From contig NZ_CABVGP010000001.1 in assembly GCF_902497555.1 (NCBI RefSeq), positions 3,266,501 through 3,330,500 of the forward strand: a DNA stretch of 64,000 bases, written 5' to 3'. Every line of letters begins with the position of its first letter. Within the stretch, counting starts at the first letter, position 1. The translations under genes and the position numbers were made by a program. A model generated the notes under the pieces. That model searched no databases and was not told the origin of the DNA. It saw nothing but the letters and a program-made list of their open reading frames with translations. This document shows positions 1 through 9,300 of the stretch, in pieces. This DNA comes from Amycolatopsis camponoti (lineage in GTDB: Bacteria; Actinomycetota; Actinomycetes; Mycobacteriales; Pseudonocardiaceae).

Positions 1-1
1 T

Positions 2-1051
2 GCTCGGGCTCTCACCTCCGGTCGCACTCTCGACGGCGTTCCCGCTGTCGCTCCCGCCACCGGGGTTGCTGCTTTGGCTGGCCGGTTGAGCACCCCGATG
101 ATCGACACGATCGTCGGGGTGATGACGCAAGTCCCACTCGAACACCGCGCCGACGCTGAGCAGCATCTGCTGTCCTTCGCCTCCGATGCTGGGCACAAGC
201 AGGTCGCCGCGTTGGGTGCGCGGATCCTGGCCCACCTCGACCCCGACGGCGCCGAACCTGACACCACGGAACCGGCCATGCCGAGCCGCGAACTTTCTTT
301 GCGCCGCAAAAGAACCGGGACGTGGGAGCTTCAGGGCCGTTTCGACGACGAGACCGGCAGCCGGGCCAGTGCCTTGCTGGATTCTCTCGCGCAACGTCGT
401 AGCGGTGAGGAAGGCGCGGACTTGCGTTCGCCGCAGGAACGTTACGGCGACGCCTTCTCCGACGCGATCGACTTGGCGTTGAGCTGTCCGGAGTTGCCGA
501 TGCAGGCCGGGGAGCGAGCGCACGTGATGGTCACGGTGTCGTTGGAGGACTTGAAGTCCAACCTCGGCCAAGCGATCCTCGGCGACACCGGAACCCGACC
601 CCAGGCTCGCACCGGTCGAGCCACCCTCGGCGATCTTGGCACGATCTCCGCGGCCGAGGCCCGGATCCACGCCTGCGACTGCCTGCTCATCCCCGCCGTC
701 CTGGGAGCGAAGAGCGAACCTCTCGACCTCGGCCGCCAGCGCCGCCTGGTCCCGCCGGGAATCCGCCGCGCGCTCTACATGCGCGACCGCGGCTGCGCGT
801 TCCCGGGTTGTCACCGTCCACCTCGGCACTGCCAAGGTCACCACATCCGGCATTGGGCTGATGGTGGCCCGACCGAGCTGGGCAACCTGGTCCTGATGTG
901 CGCCCACCACCACCGGCTGCTGCACCGTTCCGGTTGGCAGGTCCGCATCGCCACCGACGGCCTACCCGAGTTCTTGCCACCGGTGTTCCTGGACAAACGC
1001 CGAAAACCCAGGCGCAACAACCTTCATCAACCCTTACCGTTCGCAGCCTGA
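2..1051 (+). CDS. DUF222-HNH endonuclease family protein, N-terminus cut by window edge
   Basis: The reading frame is already open at the left edge, so the true start lies outside; 349 residues are visible. The C-terminal quarter carries a complete HNH nuclease motif: CAFPGC and the downstream MCAHHH supply zinc-type Cys/His ligands, HHIRHW holds the catalytic histidine pair, and NLVLMC is the conserved Asn-containing strand. The upstream part looks like the helical DUF222 domain. This architecture is the 13E12-like repeat family of actinobacteria, usually present in many similar copies per genome, with nuclease activity assumed rather than shown. It ends just before a strong hairpin and is convergent with the next gene. 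Confidence 0.88.
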   Translation, partial: ARALTSGRTLDGVPAVAPATGVAALAGRLSTPMIDTIVGVMTQVPLEHRADAEQHLLSFASDAGHKQVAALGARILAHLDPDGAEPDTTEPAMPSRELSLRRKRTGTWELQGRFDDETGSRASALLDSLAQRRSGEEGADLRSPQERYGDAFSDAIDLALSCPELPMQAGERAHVMVTVSLEDLKSNLGQAILGDTGTRPQARTGRATLGDLGTISAAEARIHACDCLLIPAVLGAKSEPLDLGRQRRLVPPGIRRALYMRDRGCAFPGCHRPPRHCQGHHIRHWADGGPTELGNLVLMCAHHHRLLHRSGWQVRIATDGLPEFLPPVFLDKRRKPRRNNLHQPLPFAA

Positions 1052-1066
1052 ACACGACATGGGAAA

Positions 1067-1091
1067 GGCCCGCAGCCACCGGCTGCGGGCC
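1067..1091. terminator. Bidirectional hairpin terminator
   Basis: Perfect 11-bp stem GGCCCGCAGCC / GGCTGCGGGCC with a 3-nt loop, sitting between the convergent HNH and lyase-family genes. It is preceded by AAA on the plus strand. There is no long T-tract, as is usual in GC-rich actinomycetes. Confidence 0.75.
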
Positions 1092-1159
1092 TACACCCAC
1101 GCCCTGAAGCGGCCGAGCGGTGCCCCCGGCACCCGCCAAAACCCCACCGACAAACAACC

Positions 1160-2050
1160 TCACCCGTCGCCGAACTGCTCGCCGATCTCCTCGATCTCCG
1201 GCAACCCGACCAGCCCCGCGAAGTCCGTCAACCCCGGCAGCTCGCGAACGGCCTCGACCGGTGTCCCGTCGCGCGCGATCCGGCCCAGCACCGTCCGCAT
1301 CGCCTCGGTCGCCGCCAGCAGGGTCGAGATCGGACAGATCACCAACCGGAACCCCAGCTCGCGCAACCGCTCGCGCCCCAGCGGCGGGGTCTTGCCGCCC
1401 TCGGCCCAGTTGAACAGCAACGGCGTGTCGGCGAACGTCGACGCCACCCGCTCGATCTCGGCTTCGGACTGCAACGCCTCGACGAACACCATGTCCGCCC
1501 CAGCGTCCCGGTAGCGGCGCGCCCGGTCGATCGCCGCGTCGATACCCTCCACCGCGCGGGCGTCCGTGCGCGCGATCAGCAGGAAGTCCGGGTCGGACCG
1601 GGCTGCGACCGCGGCGCGGACCCGGTCGACCATCGTCGCGGCCGGGACCACGCGCTTGCCCTCGAGGTGACCACAGCGCTTCGGGGCCACCTGGTCCTCC
1701 AGGTGGATCGCCGCGACGCCGGCCGCTTCGTACTCCTTGACCGTGCGGATCACGTTGAGCGCGTTGCCGTAGCCGGTGTCCGCGTCGGCGATCACCGGGA
1801 CCTCCACCGCCGACCGGATGCGGCTCGCCGCCTGGACCATCTCCGTCATCGTCAGCAGGCCGACGTCGGGACGGCCCAGCAGCGACGCCGTCGTGCCGAA
1901 ACCGGTCATGTACACCGCTGGGAATCCGGCCGCCTCGACCAGCCGGGCGCTCAGCGCGTCGTACGCTCCCGGGGCGATGACCATGCCTTCGGCCAGCAGC
2001 GCACGCAGCCGCGCCGGCCCCGGGACGCGCGGACCCAGCAGATCGGCCAC
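1160..2050 (-). CDS. Isocitrate lyase / PEP mutase family protein (2-methylisocitrate lyase-like)
   Basis: A 296-residue TIM-barrel protein of the isocitrate lyase/phosphoenolpyruvate mutase superfamily. It shows DADTGYGN (metal-binding strand) and PKRCGH, whose cysteine is the general acid of lyases of the methylisocitrate/oxaloacetate-hydrolase type and is absent from true PEP mutases, so a C-C lyase is likelier than a phosphonate mutase. Substrate unknown. A GTG at 2059 overlaps the sialidase stop, but AGGAGG lies 8 nt before the GTG at 2050, so that start is chosen. Initiation inside the end of the sialidase gene implies translational coupling. A role in catabolising the sialidase product is inference. 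Confidence 0.82.
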   Translation of the reverse strand: MADLLGPRVPGPARLRALLAEGMVIAPGAYDALSARLVEAAGFPAVYMTGFGTTASLLGRPDVGLLTMTEMVQAASRIRSAVEVPVIADADTGYGNALNVIRTVKEYEAAGVAAIHLEDQVAPKRCGHLEGKRVVPAATMVDRVRAAVAARSDPDFLLIARTDARAVEGIDAAIDRARRYRDAGADMVFVEALQSEAEIERVASTFADTPLLFNWAEGGKTPPLGRERLRELGFRLVICPISTLLAATEAMRTVLGRIARDGTPVEAVRELPGLTDFAGLVGLPEIEEIGEQFGDG

Positions 2051-2055
2051 GTCGA

Positions 2056-3255
2056 TCACCTCCTCGCGGGGACGTTCCCGAGCTGTCCCGGAGCCAAACC
2101 CACCCGCTCGAACACGATCTTCTCGTACGGGCCGGCCGTGCCCCTCTCGTACAGGATCCCGACCGTGGCCGGGTCGGCCTGCACCAGGTCGGAGTAGGCC
2201 GCCGGCCCACTGGTCAGCGTGCGGCCCGCGTGCCAGGTGTGCCCGCGGTCGGTGCTCAGCCGCAGCTGCATCACCGTGCGCGTGGCGGGGTCGGCCGGGC
2301 CCGAGTACAGCATCAGCCACGGGATCGTCGTCTGCAGCACGCTGCCCTCGACCTTCGTCCCGGACAGCGACGGCTGCACCCGGTACGGCCGGACCAGCGT
2401 CTTCCCGCCGTCCACGCTGTAGCCGTCGACGCGGTGCTCGGCGGCGGACCCCTGGTTGCGGCTGGAGAAGTAGAGGGTGCCGTCGGGCAGCTCGGTCGCC
2501 GACGTCTCGTTCGCGGCGACGACGCCGTCGGTGCGGTCGTCGGTGAAGCCGATGTGCCAGGTGCGGCCGTCGTCGTCGCTGTAGAGGTCGTGACCGCCGT
2601 AGTACTTCGCCTCGGTGCCCACGTCGGGGGAGCCGGCCGGCGGGGAGCTGGAGTGGTTGGCGGGCACCACGATCCGGCCCGCGTGCGGGCCGTGCCGCAG
2701 CAGCGTGGCGTGCCCGGGGCCGGTGGCGTACCACCGCCAGCCCGGCAGCTTCGCGTCGGCGGTGATGTCCCGGGCGGGGGACCAGGTGCGGCCGTTGTCG
2801 CGGCTGCGCAGCACGAAGACGCGGCGGGTGTCCTGCGCGGACGCCTGCCCGGACATGATCTGCTTCTCCGACACCAGTCCGTTGTGGCCGGTCAGCAGCA
2901 CGAGCTCGCCGTCCCGCGCGAGCACCGGCGTCGGGTTGCCGGCGGTCGCGTCGCCGTTGGTGTCCACCACCGACAGCGGTCCCCAGGTGCAGCCGCCGTC
3001 GCGGGACGTGCGCGACACCGTCTGGATGGCCCCGGAGTCCCCGGCCGAGTCACGCCGTCCTTCGGCGAACGCGACCAGCGCGCCGTTCGCGGCCCGGACG
3101 ACCGCGGGGATGCGGAAGGTGTCGTAGCCCTCGGTGCCGGAGGTGAAGGCCACCGACGACGCGCACCCGTGCGCCGGACCGGCCGTGGCCGCGGGGGCGA
3201 ACGACAGCGCGGTCGTGGCCGCCGCCAGAAGGATCGTGCTGAACCTGCGCGTCAC
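2056..3255 (-). CDS. Secreted exo-alpha-sialidase (BNR/Asp-box neuraminidase)
   Basis: A 399-residue GH33-type six-bladed propeller. After a signal peptide (VTRRFSTILLAAATTALSF, cleavage near ATAG) comes the YDTFRIP motif with the substrate-carboxylate arginine, then at least five Asp boxes of the S-x-D-x-G-x-T-W type (SRDGGCTW, SRDNGRTW, SDDDGRTW, SVDGGKTL, STDRGHTW). It should release terminal sialic acids outside the cell. An ATG lies 30 nt upstream, but GAGGAGG sits 8 nt before the GTG at 3255 and the signal peptide begins cleanly there. First gene of a two-gene operon with the lyase-family enzyme; palindromic operator-like sequence lies just upstream. Confidence 0.9.
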   Translation of the reverse strand: MTRRFSTILLAAATTALSFAPAATAGPAHGCASSVAFTSGTEGYDTFRIPAVVRAANGALVAFAEGRRDSAGDSGAIQTVSRTSRDGGCTWGPLSVVDTNGDATAGNPTPVLARDGELVLLTGHNGLVSEKQIMSGQASAQDTRRVFVLRSRDNGRTWSPARDITADAKLPGWRWYATGPGHATLLRHGPHAGRIVVPANHSSSPPAGSPDVGTEAKYYGGHDLYSDDDGRTWHIGFTDDRTDGVVAANETSATELPDGTLYFSSRNQGSAAEHRVDGYSVDGGKTLVRPYRVQPSLSGTKVEGSVLQTTIPWLMLYSGPADPATRTVMQLRLSTDRGHTWHAGRTLTSGPAAYSDLVQADPATVGILYERGTAGPYEKIVFERVGLAPGQLGNVPARR

Positions 3256-3279
3256 CGGTTCGACCTCCTCGTTGAGGTA

Positions 3280-3312
3280 GGACATGGGATGTCCGACGTC
3301 CTATGTCTGACA
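3280..3312 (-). promoter_or_regulatory. Operator-like palindrome and repeats upstream of the sialidase
   Basis: GGACATGGGATGTCC (3280-3294) is an inverted repeat with 6-bp arms. Two direct half-elements, ATGTCCGACG (3289) and ATGTCTGACA (3303), follow 14 bp apart. The pattern resembles operators of GntR/FadR-type regulators. A near-identical 15-mer lies upstream of the polysaccharide lyase-like gene at 47251. No such regulator is encoded in the window. Confidence 0.5.
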
Positions 3313-3318
3313 ACCTAA

Positions 3319-4062
3319 GGAGGCCGGTGCGGGTTCGTCAAGGACCACGCTGGGTGCCCGGCCGGGCACGCGGCCGCCCGGGCGAACCGGGAGATCAACG
3401 ACCGCTGGGCGGCGAAGCCCCTGACGGACGCGTCGTCGCGGCTGCGCTGGGCCGAGTGGGCCGAACCGCGGACGCGTGAAGTGTGCGAAGTCGATTACGT
3501 CACCGAATTCGGGGCCCGGGACCCCGGCACGATCACCTGCCGGATGATCTGCAGCCGGCTGGCGGGCTTCGATGGCGATTTCTTGACGCGCATCGACGAA
3601 GCCGACGCCGCCGCCCGGGCCCTGGGCTGGCTCGAGGGTGGCAGCGTGCTCCGGAGCTCGGTCGAGTACTACCGGATCACCGAGGCCGAGGCGGGCAAGG
3701 TCGACGCCGGGACCGTGCCCGGGGTGAGCTATCTCGTGCCCGGGCCGGCGCCCGGCACGACCGGCTGCAATTCACCGGGCTACCTCGGCGAATCCTGGGT
3801 GGAGCGGTCGGCCGATCTGTCGGGACGGTTCGGCGAATGGCCGTCCGGCGGTGCGCTGTTCGAACGGGCGAGTGGACCGCGACCGCAGGCGACGGCCGCG
3901 GACCTCCTGTCCCGCCATCGGTACGTCATGACCTTCACGCTGGGCACGGAGTGCCGGCTCAAGGTCGGTTGGCAGCGCACGGCCCGAAGTACAGGCACTC
4001 GACCAGCGCGTGGACGTCGTGCGCCCGCGCCCGCGGCTCCAGTTCGTCGAGCATCGCCGTGA
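3319..4062 (+). pseudogene. Remnant of a gene of unknown function
   Basis: From the TAA at 3316 to about 3975 one plus-strand frame has clean coding character (high third-position GC, few rare codons), but it contains no ATG, GTG or TTG until the GTG at 3481, which falls in mid-domain. Beyond about 3975 the frame runs antisense through the end of the neighbouring minus-strand gene and loses coding character. The 193-residue product from GTG 3481 is Cys-containing (VCEVDYV, ITCRMIC, TTGCNSPG) and unrecognised. I read it as a fragment truncated at both ends. A short functional gene starting at 3481 remains possible. Confidence 0.4.
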
Positions 4063-4405
4063 GCGTCACGAGATCGACGCGGCCGTCGCCGGTCAGCGGG
4101 AACTGCCGCTCGCGCGTGTCGTGGTCCGGGCACCCGCTGCCGCGCAGGTTGCCCGCCGGGACGACCGCGAACACGACCTCGCCCTCGTCGCCGAAGGTGA
4201 AGTAGCACTGCAGGACGACCGGGGTGGCGTCGGAGACCGTGTTGGTCCGCTCGCCGCCGAAGCTGGCCGGGTACGACCAGCCCGCCGTGGCGTCGTCGAG
4301 GAACTTGACGTCGGCGGGGCCGGTGTCCCCGTCGAGCCGCCAGCCGCGGGCCAGCACGTGGTCGTGCACCTCGAGCTGGCGGGTGATGAGCAGCGTCGCG
4401 GTCAT
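3959..4405 (-). CDS. Hypothetical protein (148 aa)
   Basis: Starts at the ATG at 4405 and has good codon usage throughout. The product begins MTATLLITRQLEVHDHVL and has alternating beta-strand-like segments (VVLQCYFTF, GEVVFAVVPAG), no signal peptide and no membrane segment. I do not recognise a family. It is transcribed away from the FkbM methyltransferase gene and its 3' end runs into the gene remnant on the other strand. Confidence 0.6.
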   Translation of the reverse strand: MTATLLITRQLEVHDHVLARGWRLDGDTGPADVKFLDDATAGWSYPASFGGERTNTVSDATPVVLQCYFTFGDEGEVVFAVVPAGNLRGSGCPDHDTRERQFPLTGDGRVDLVTLTAMLDELEPRARAHDVHALVECLYFGPCAANRP

Positions 4406-4495
4406 GCTCCCAGTGTGGCCCACGCCGTCGTCCACGATCGGGTGACCTACCAATGGGGCTGGATCACCGGCGCCGAGCCTGATAAGCCTCTGCGC

Positions 4496-5284
4496 GTGAC
4501 GATGGACCTGCACAGCATCAACCCGTGGGAAGTGTCGTTCCTCCGCGAGGAGGTCGGCGGCTACTTCGCCCACGGCGTCGAGCTCGCCCCCGGCGCGACC
4601 GTCCTCGACGTCGGGGCCAACGTCGGCGTCTTCTCCGCAACGGTCTACGAGCGCCTCGGCGGTGACGTGCGGATCTACGCTTTCGAGCCGCTGCCCCCGC
4701 TCTACGAGAAGCTGGAAAGCAACGGCCGGGACTTCTTCGCGGGACGGCTGAAAGCGCTGCCCTTCGGGCTCGCGGCCGCCGAGGACGAGCTCGACTTCAC
4801 CTACTTCCCGGGCGCGACGATCTTCTCGTCGTCGTGGCGGGACGAGGGCAACGTCGAGGCCGAGCGGAAGCGGGTCACCGCCAGCATCGTCGCGATGATC
4901 CGCCAGGGCGGCATGGGCCCGGCCGCCCGCCGCGTGCCTGCGCCGATCCTGCGCGGGCTGGTCAGCCGCCAGCTGAAGGTGCTGAACACCCTCGAAACGC
5001 ACCGCGTCCGCGTCCGGCCGTTGTCGCCGGTGCTCGACGAGGAGGGGATCGACCGCATCGACCTGCTCAAGGTCGACGTCGAGGGCGCCGAGCTGGAGGT
5101 GCTGCGCGGGATCGAAGAGCGGCATTGGCCCCTGGTCCGGCAGGCGGTCGTCGAGGTGGAACGGTGGAGCGAAAACCGCGACCGCGTCCGCGAAGTCTTC
5201 GCGACGCGCGGGTTCACGGTCGAGGCGGAGCAGGACCCGGTCCAGCAGGCGGCCGACATCGGGATGGTGTTCGCGCGCCGCTGA
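4496..5284 (+). CDS. FkbM family SAM-dependent methyltransferase
   Basis: About 262 residues. VLDVGANVGVFSA is the SAM-binding glycine motif, IYAFEPLPPLYEKLE the acidic second strand, and LLKVDVEGAELEVLRGI the FkbM family signature. FkbM enzymes O-methylate polyketides, glycans or small molecules; the acceptor here cannot be told. No Shine-Dalgarno is visible. The GTG at 4496 (followed by ATG at 4502) is chosen because homology begins just after it, but an in-frame GTG at 4442 would add 18 plausible residues. Divergent from the hypothetical gene at 3959-4405. Confidence 0.85.
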   Translation: MTMDLHSINPWEVSFLREEVGGYFAHGVELAPGATVLDVGANVGVFSATVYERLGGDVRIYAFEPLPPLYEKLESNGRDFFAGRLKALPFGLAAAEDELDFTYFPGATIFSSSWRDEGNVEAERKRVTASIVAMIRQGGMGPAARRVPAPILRGLVSRQLKVLNTLETHRVRVRPLSPVLDEEGIDRIDLLKVDVEGAELEVLRGIEERHWPLVRQAVVEVERWSENRDRVREVFATRGFTVEAEQDPVQQAADIGMVFARR

Positions 5285-5326
5285 CCCTTGCCTTGACGCG
5301 GACGTCACGGTTTACCGTCGCCCGTT

Positions 5327-6199
5327 GTGAAATTCGGAATCAGCTACAGCACGCCCCACTTCGGTGTCGACCCGGACACGCTCACGCGGTTCGCGCAGGA
5401 CGCCGAGGACCTCGGCTTCGAATCGCTGTACGTGCCGGAGCACGTCGCACTCCATCCCGGCGCGAAGATCGGGCCGATGGAGCTGGACCCGTCACTGCCC
5501 TACGGTGATCCGCTCGAATGCCTGACCTTCGCCGCCGCCCGCACGCGGCGCATCCTGCTCGGCACCGGCGTCCTGCTTTTGCCCTACCACCACCCGGTCG
5601 TGCTCGCCAAGCGGCTGGCGACGCTGGACCTGCTCTCCGGCGGCCGCCTGCGGCTGCTCACCATCGGTGTCGGCGCGCTGCCCGGCGAGGCCGCGGCCAC
5701 CGGGGTCGACTTCGCCACTCGCGGCCGCCGGGCCGACGAGGCGATCGACGTCCTGCGGCTGCTCTGGGCCGGCGGCGCGGACGGCGTCAGCCACTCGGGG
5801 GAGTTCTTCACCCTCGACGCCGTCTGCAGCTTCCCGAAGCCGGTCGGCGGCGTCCTGCCGATCCACGTCGGGGGGTCGAGCGCGGCCGCGGCGCGGCGGG
5901 CCGGGCGGCGCGGGGACGGTTTCTTCCCCGGCGGCCTGCTCACCCCGGACGAGCGCCGCCGCCAGTTCGCGCTCGCCCGGACGGCCGCGGGTGAAGCCGG
6001 CCGGGACCCGGACTCGTTGCAGCACACGCGATGGGGGTCGATCGGAATGTCCGAAGAGGACGCCGAGACGCTCGCCGGGCAAGGCGTCACCCGCGTCGTC
6101 GTGAGCCCCACGAGCGCCGACCCGGACGGTCGGCGAGAGGAGATGGCGGCGTTCGCCGAGCGGTTCGCCCTGGTTCGTCCGGTTGGGCCAGTCGAGTGA
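5327..6199 (+). CDS. LLM class F420-dependent oxidoreductase
   Basis: 290-residue bacterial-luciferase-like TIM barrel. Typical blocks are visible: FAQDAEDLGFESLYVPEH, the LLGTGVLLLPYHHPVVLAK strand, LATLDLLSGGRL and GVGALPGEAAATG. Length and spacing fit the actinobacterial F420-dependent group rather than FMN-dependent alkanal monooxygenases. The substrate is unknown. Starts at GTG 5327 with no Shine-Dalgarno, and TACCGT lies 8 nt upstream, so the transcript is probably leaderless or nearly so. Confidence 0.85.
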   Translation: MKFGISYSTPHFGVDPDTLTRFAQDAEDLGFESLYVPEHVALHPGAKIGPMELDPSLPYGDPLECLTFAAARTRRILLGTGVLLLPYHHPVVLAKRLATLDLLSGGRLRLLTIGVGALPGEAAATGVDFATRGRRADEAIDVLRLLWAGGADGVSHSGEFFTLDAVCSFPKPVGGVLPIHVGGSSAAAARRAGRRGDGFFPGGLLTPDERRRQFALARTAAGEAGRDPDSLQHTRWGSIGMSEEDAETLAGQGVTRVVVSPTSADPDGRREEMAAFAERFALVRPVGPVE

Positions 6200-6318
6200 C
6201 GGCGAAGGAGTCGTAAATTTTCTGATCGGTGTCAAGTTCTTGCGTGACGGCGCTCACTTGTTGCATGCTCGGGTGGCTCAGGCTCCCGTCCCCGCCGTCT
6301 CGAAGAAGAGAAGACGCC

Positions 6319-9300
6319 ATGACTCGTACGCGCCTGTCCCGGCTCGTCGCCGGTTTCCTCGCCGTGGGGCTGTCCGTCGCCGGGCTCTCCCTCGCGTCCG
6401 CCGCGAGCGGCCCACCCGCTTCATCCGCGGCGGCAGCCGCGGAAGTGCCCCTGACCCGGACGGTGTCGGCGAGCAGCGCGCTGCCCGGCTATCCCGTCGC
6501 CAACGCCGTCGACGGGAACCAGGCCACGTACTGGGAATCCGCGAACAACGCCTTCCCGCAGTGGATCCAGGCCGACCTCGGCTCGGCGAAGTCCCTCTCG
6601 CGGATCGTGCTGAAGCTGCCGACCGGCTGGGAGGCCCGCACCCAGACCCTCGCCGTGCGCGGCAGCAGCGACGGCGCGACGTTCACCGACCTCGTCGCGG
6701 CGGCCGGGTACGTCTTCACCCCGAACGCCAACACCGTCACCATCCCGGTGACGGCCTCGACCCGGTACGTCCGCCTGAACGTCACCGCCAACTCGCAGTG
6801 GCCCGCCGCGCAGCTCTCGGAGTTCGAGCTCTACGGGCTCGACACCGGGGACACGCAGCCGCCGACCGCGCCGGCGAACCTCGCGCTGACCGAACCCGCC
6901 GCCGGCCAGGTCAAGCTGACGTGGTCGGCCTCGACCGACGACGTCGGCGTCACCGGCTACACCGTCTACCGCGACGGCACGGCCGTCACCACGGTCACCG
7001 CCACCACCTTCACCGAGACCCGGCCGGCCGGTACGCGCGTCGAGTACTTCGTCCGGGCCAGGGACGCCGCCGGGCACGAGTCCGCCGACAGCGGCCACGT
7101 CGTGCGCCAAGGCACGCAGGCCGGGCAGAACCTCGCCGCGGGCAAGCCGATCGAGGCGTCGTCGAGCGTCTTCTCCTTCGTCGCCGCCAACGCGAACGAC
7201 AACAACACCGGCACGTACTGGGAAGCTTCGGGCCAGTCGAGCACGCTGACCGTCAAGCTCGGCGCGAACGCCGACCTCGACCAGGTCGTCGTCAAGCTCG
7301 ACCCCGACACGGCCTGGGGCGCGCGGACGCAGACCTTCGAGGTCCTCGGCCGCGACCAGGGCGCCACGGCGTTCACCTCCCTCAAGGCCCGCGCCGACTA
7401 CCGGTTCGACCCGGCGGGCAACCAGAACACGGTGACCATCCCGGTCGGCGGCCGCACGGCCGACGTCCGGCTGCAGTTCTCCGCCAACTCCGGCGCGCCC
7501 GGCGGGCAGGTCGCGGAGTTCCAGGTGTTCGGGGCCCCGGCGCCGAACCCGGACCTCGTCGTCACCGGCACGACGTGGACGCCGGCGAACCCGACGGAGA
7601 CGAGCCAGGTCACGGTCTCGGCGACGGTCAAGAACGCGGGCACCGCGGCCGCGGGCGCGACGACCGCCACCGTCAGCCTGGGCGGCACCGTCGTCGGCAA
7701 CGCGGCTGTCGGCGCCCTCGCCGCCGGCGCGTCCACGACGGTGACCGTGAACGCGGGCACCCGGCCGCAGGGCACCTACAGCGTCTCGGCCACCGTCGAC
7801 CCGGCGAACACGATCGTCGAGCAGGACGACACCAACAACACGTTCACCGCACCGACCCCGCTCGTGATCGCCCAGGCGCCGGGCCCGGACCTCGAGGTCA
7901 CCGGTATCACGTCGAACCCGGCGGCCGGCGCGGCGGTGTCGTTCACCGTCGCGGTGCACAACCGCGGCACGAGCGGCGCGGGCGCCTCGGTGACCCGGCT
8001 GACCGCCGGCGCCACCACGCTGACCGGCGCCACGGGCGCGATCGCCGCCGGAGCGACGGCGAACGCCGCGATCTCCGGCACGTGGACCGCCACCACCGGC
8101 GGCGCGACCCTCACCGCGACCGCGGACTCGACGAACACCGTCGCCGAGACCAACGAGTCCAACAACGACCTCTCCCGGGCGATCGTCGTGGGCCGCGGCG
8201 CGGCGGTGCCGTACACCGAATACGAGGCGGAATCGGCGCAGTACCAAGGACAACTGCTCCAGACCGACCCGCTGCGCACGTTCGGGCACACGAACTTCGC
8301 GACCGAGTCCTCGGGCCGCCAGTCCGTCCGGCTGGCGAACCAGGGCCAGTACGTGGAGGTCACGTCCACCAACCAGGCGAACTCGATCGTGGTGCGCAAC
8401 TCGGTGCCCGACGCGGCCGCGGGCGGCGGGCAGGACTACACGCTCAGCCTGTACGTCAACGGAACCTTCGCGCAGAAGCTGACGCTGTCCTCGACGCACA
8501 GCTGGCTCTACGGCACCACCGACGACCCCGAGGGCCTGACCAACCGGCCCGGCGGAGACGCGCGGCGGCTGTTCGACGAGTCGCACGCCCTGCTGGCGCA
8601 GTCCTACCCGCCGGGCACGAAGTTCAAGCTGCAGCGGGACAACGGCGACAACGCGGCGTACTACGTCATCGACCTGGTCGACCTGGAACAGGTGGCGCCC
8701 GCGCTGCCGAAGCCGGCCGAGTGCACGTCGATCACCGAGTACGGTGCGGTGCCGAACGACGGCGTCGACGACGCACCGGCGATCCAGCGCGCGGTCACCG
8801 ACGACCAGAACGGCAAGATCGCCTGCGTCTGGGTCCCCGAGGGCCAGTGGCGGCAGGAGGCGAAGATCCTCACCGACGACCCGACCGTGCCCAACGGCGG
8901 CGGCCAGTACAACCAGATCGGCATCTCCAACGTGACGATCAAGGGCGCCGGGATGTGGCGCTCGCAGCTGTACTCGCTGATCCAGCCACAGGACGCGGGC
9001 ACCATCAACCACCCGCACGAAGGCAACTTCGGGTTCGACATCGACAAGAACACGCAGATCTCGGACCTCGCGATCTTCGGCTCCGGCCGGATCCGCGGCG
9101 GCGACGGCAACGCCGAGGGCGGCGTCGGGCTCAACGGCCGCTTCGGCACCGGAACGAAGATCTCCAACGTCTGGATCGAGCACGCGAACGTCGGCGTGTG
9201 GGTCGGCCGCGACTACAGCAACAAGCCCGAGCTGTGGGGCCCGGCCGACGGCCTGGAGTTCAGCGGCATGCGGATCCGCGACACCTACGCCGACGGCATC

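Noticed and set aside
2230..3318. Long plus-strand open frame antisense to the sialidase
   Set aside because: Val/Gly/Ala/Arg-rich low-complexity product typical of antisense shadows in GC-rich DNA; the minus strand has signal peptide, FRIP and Asp boxes.
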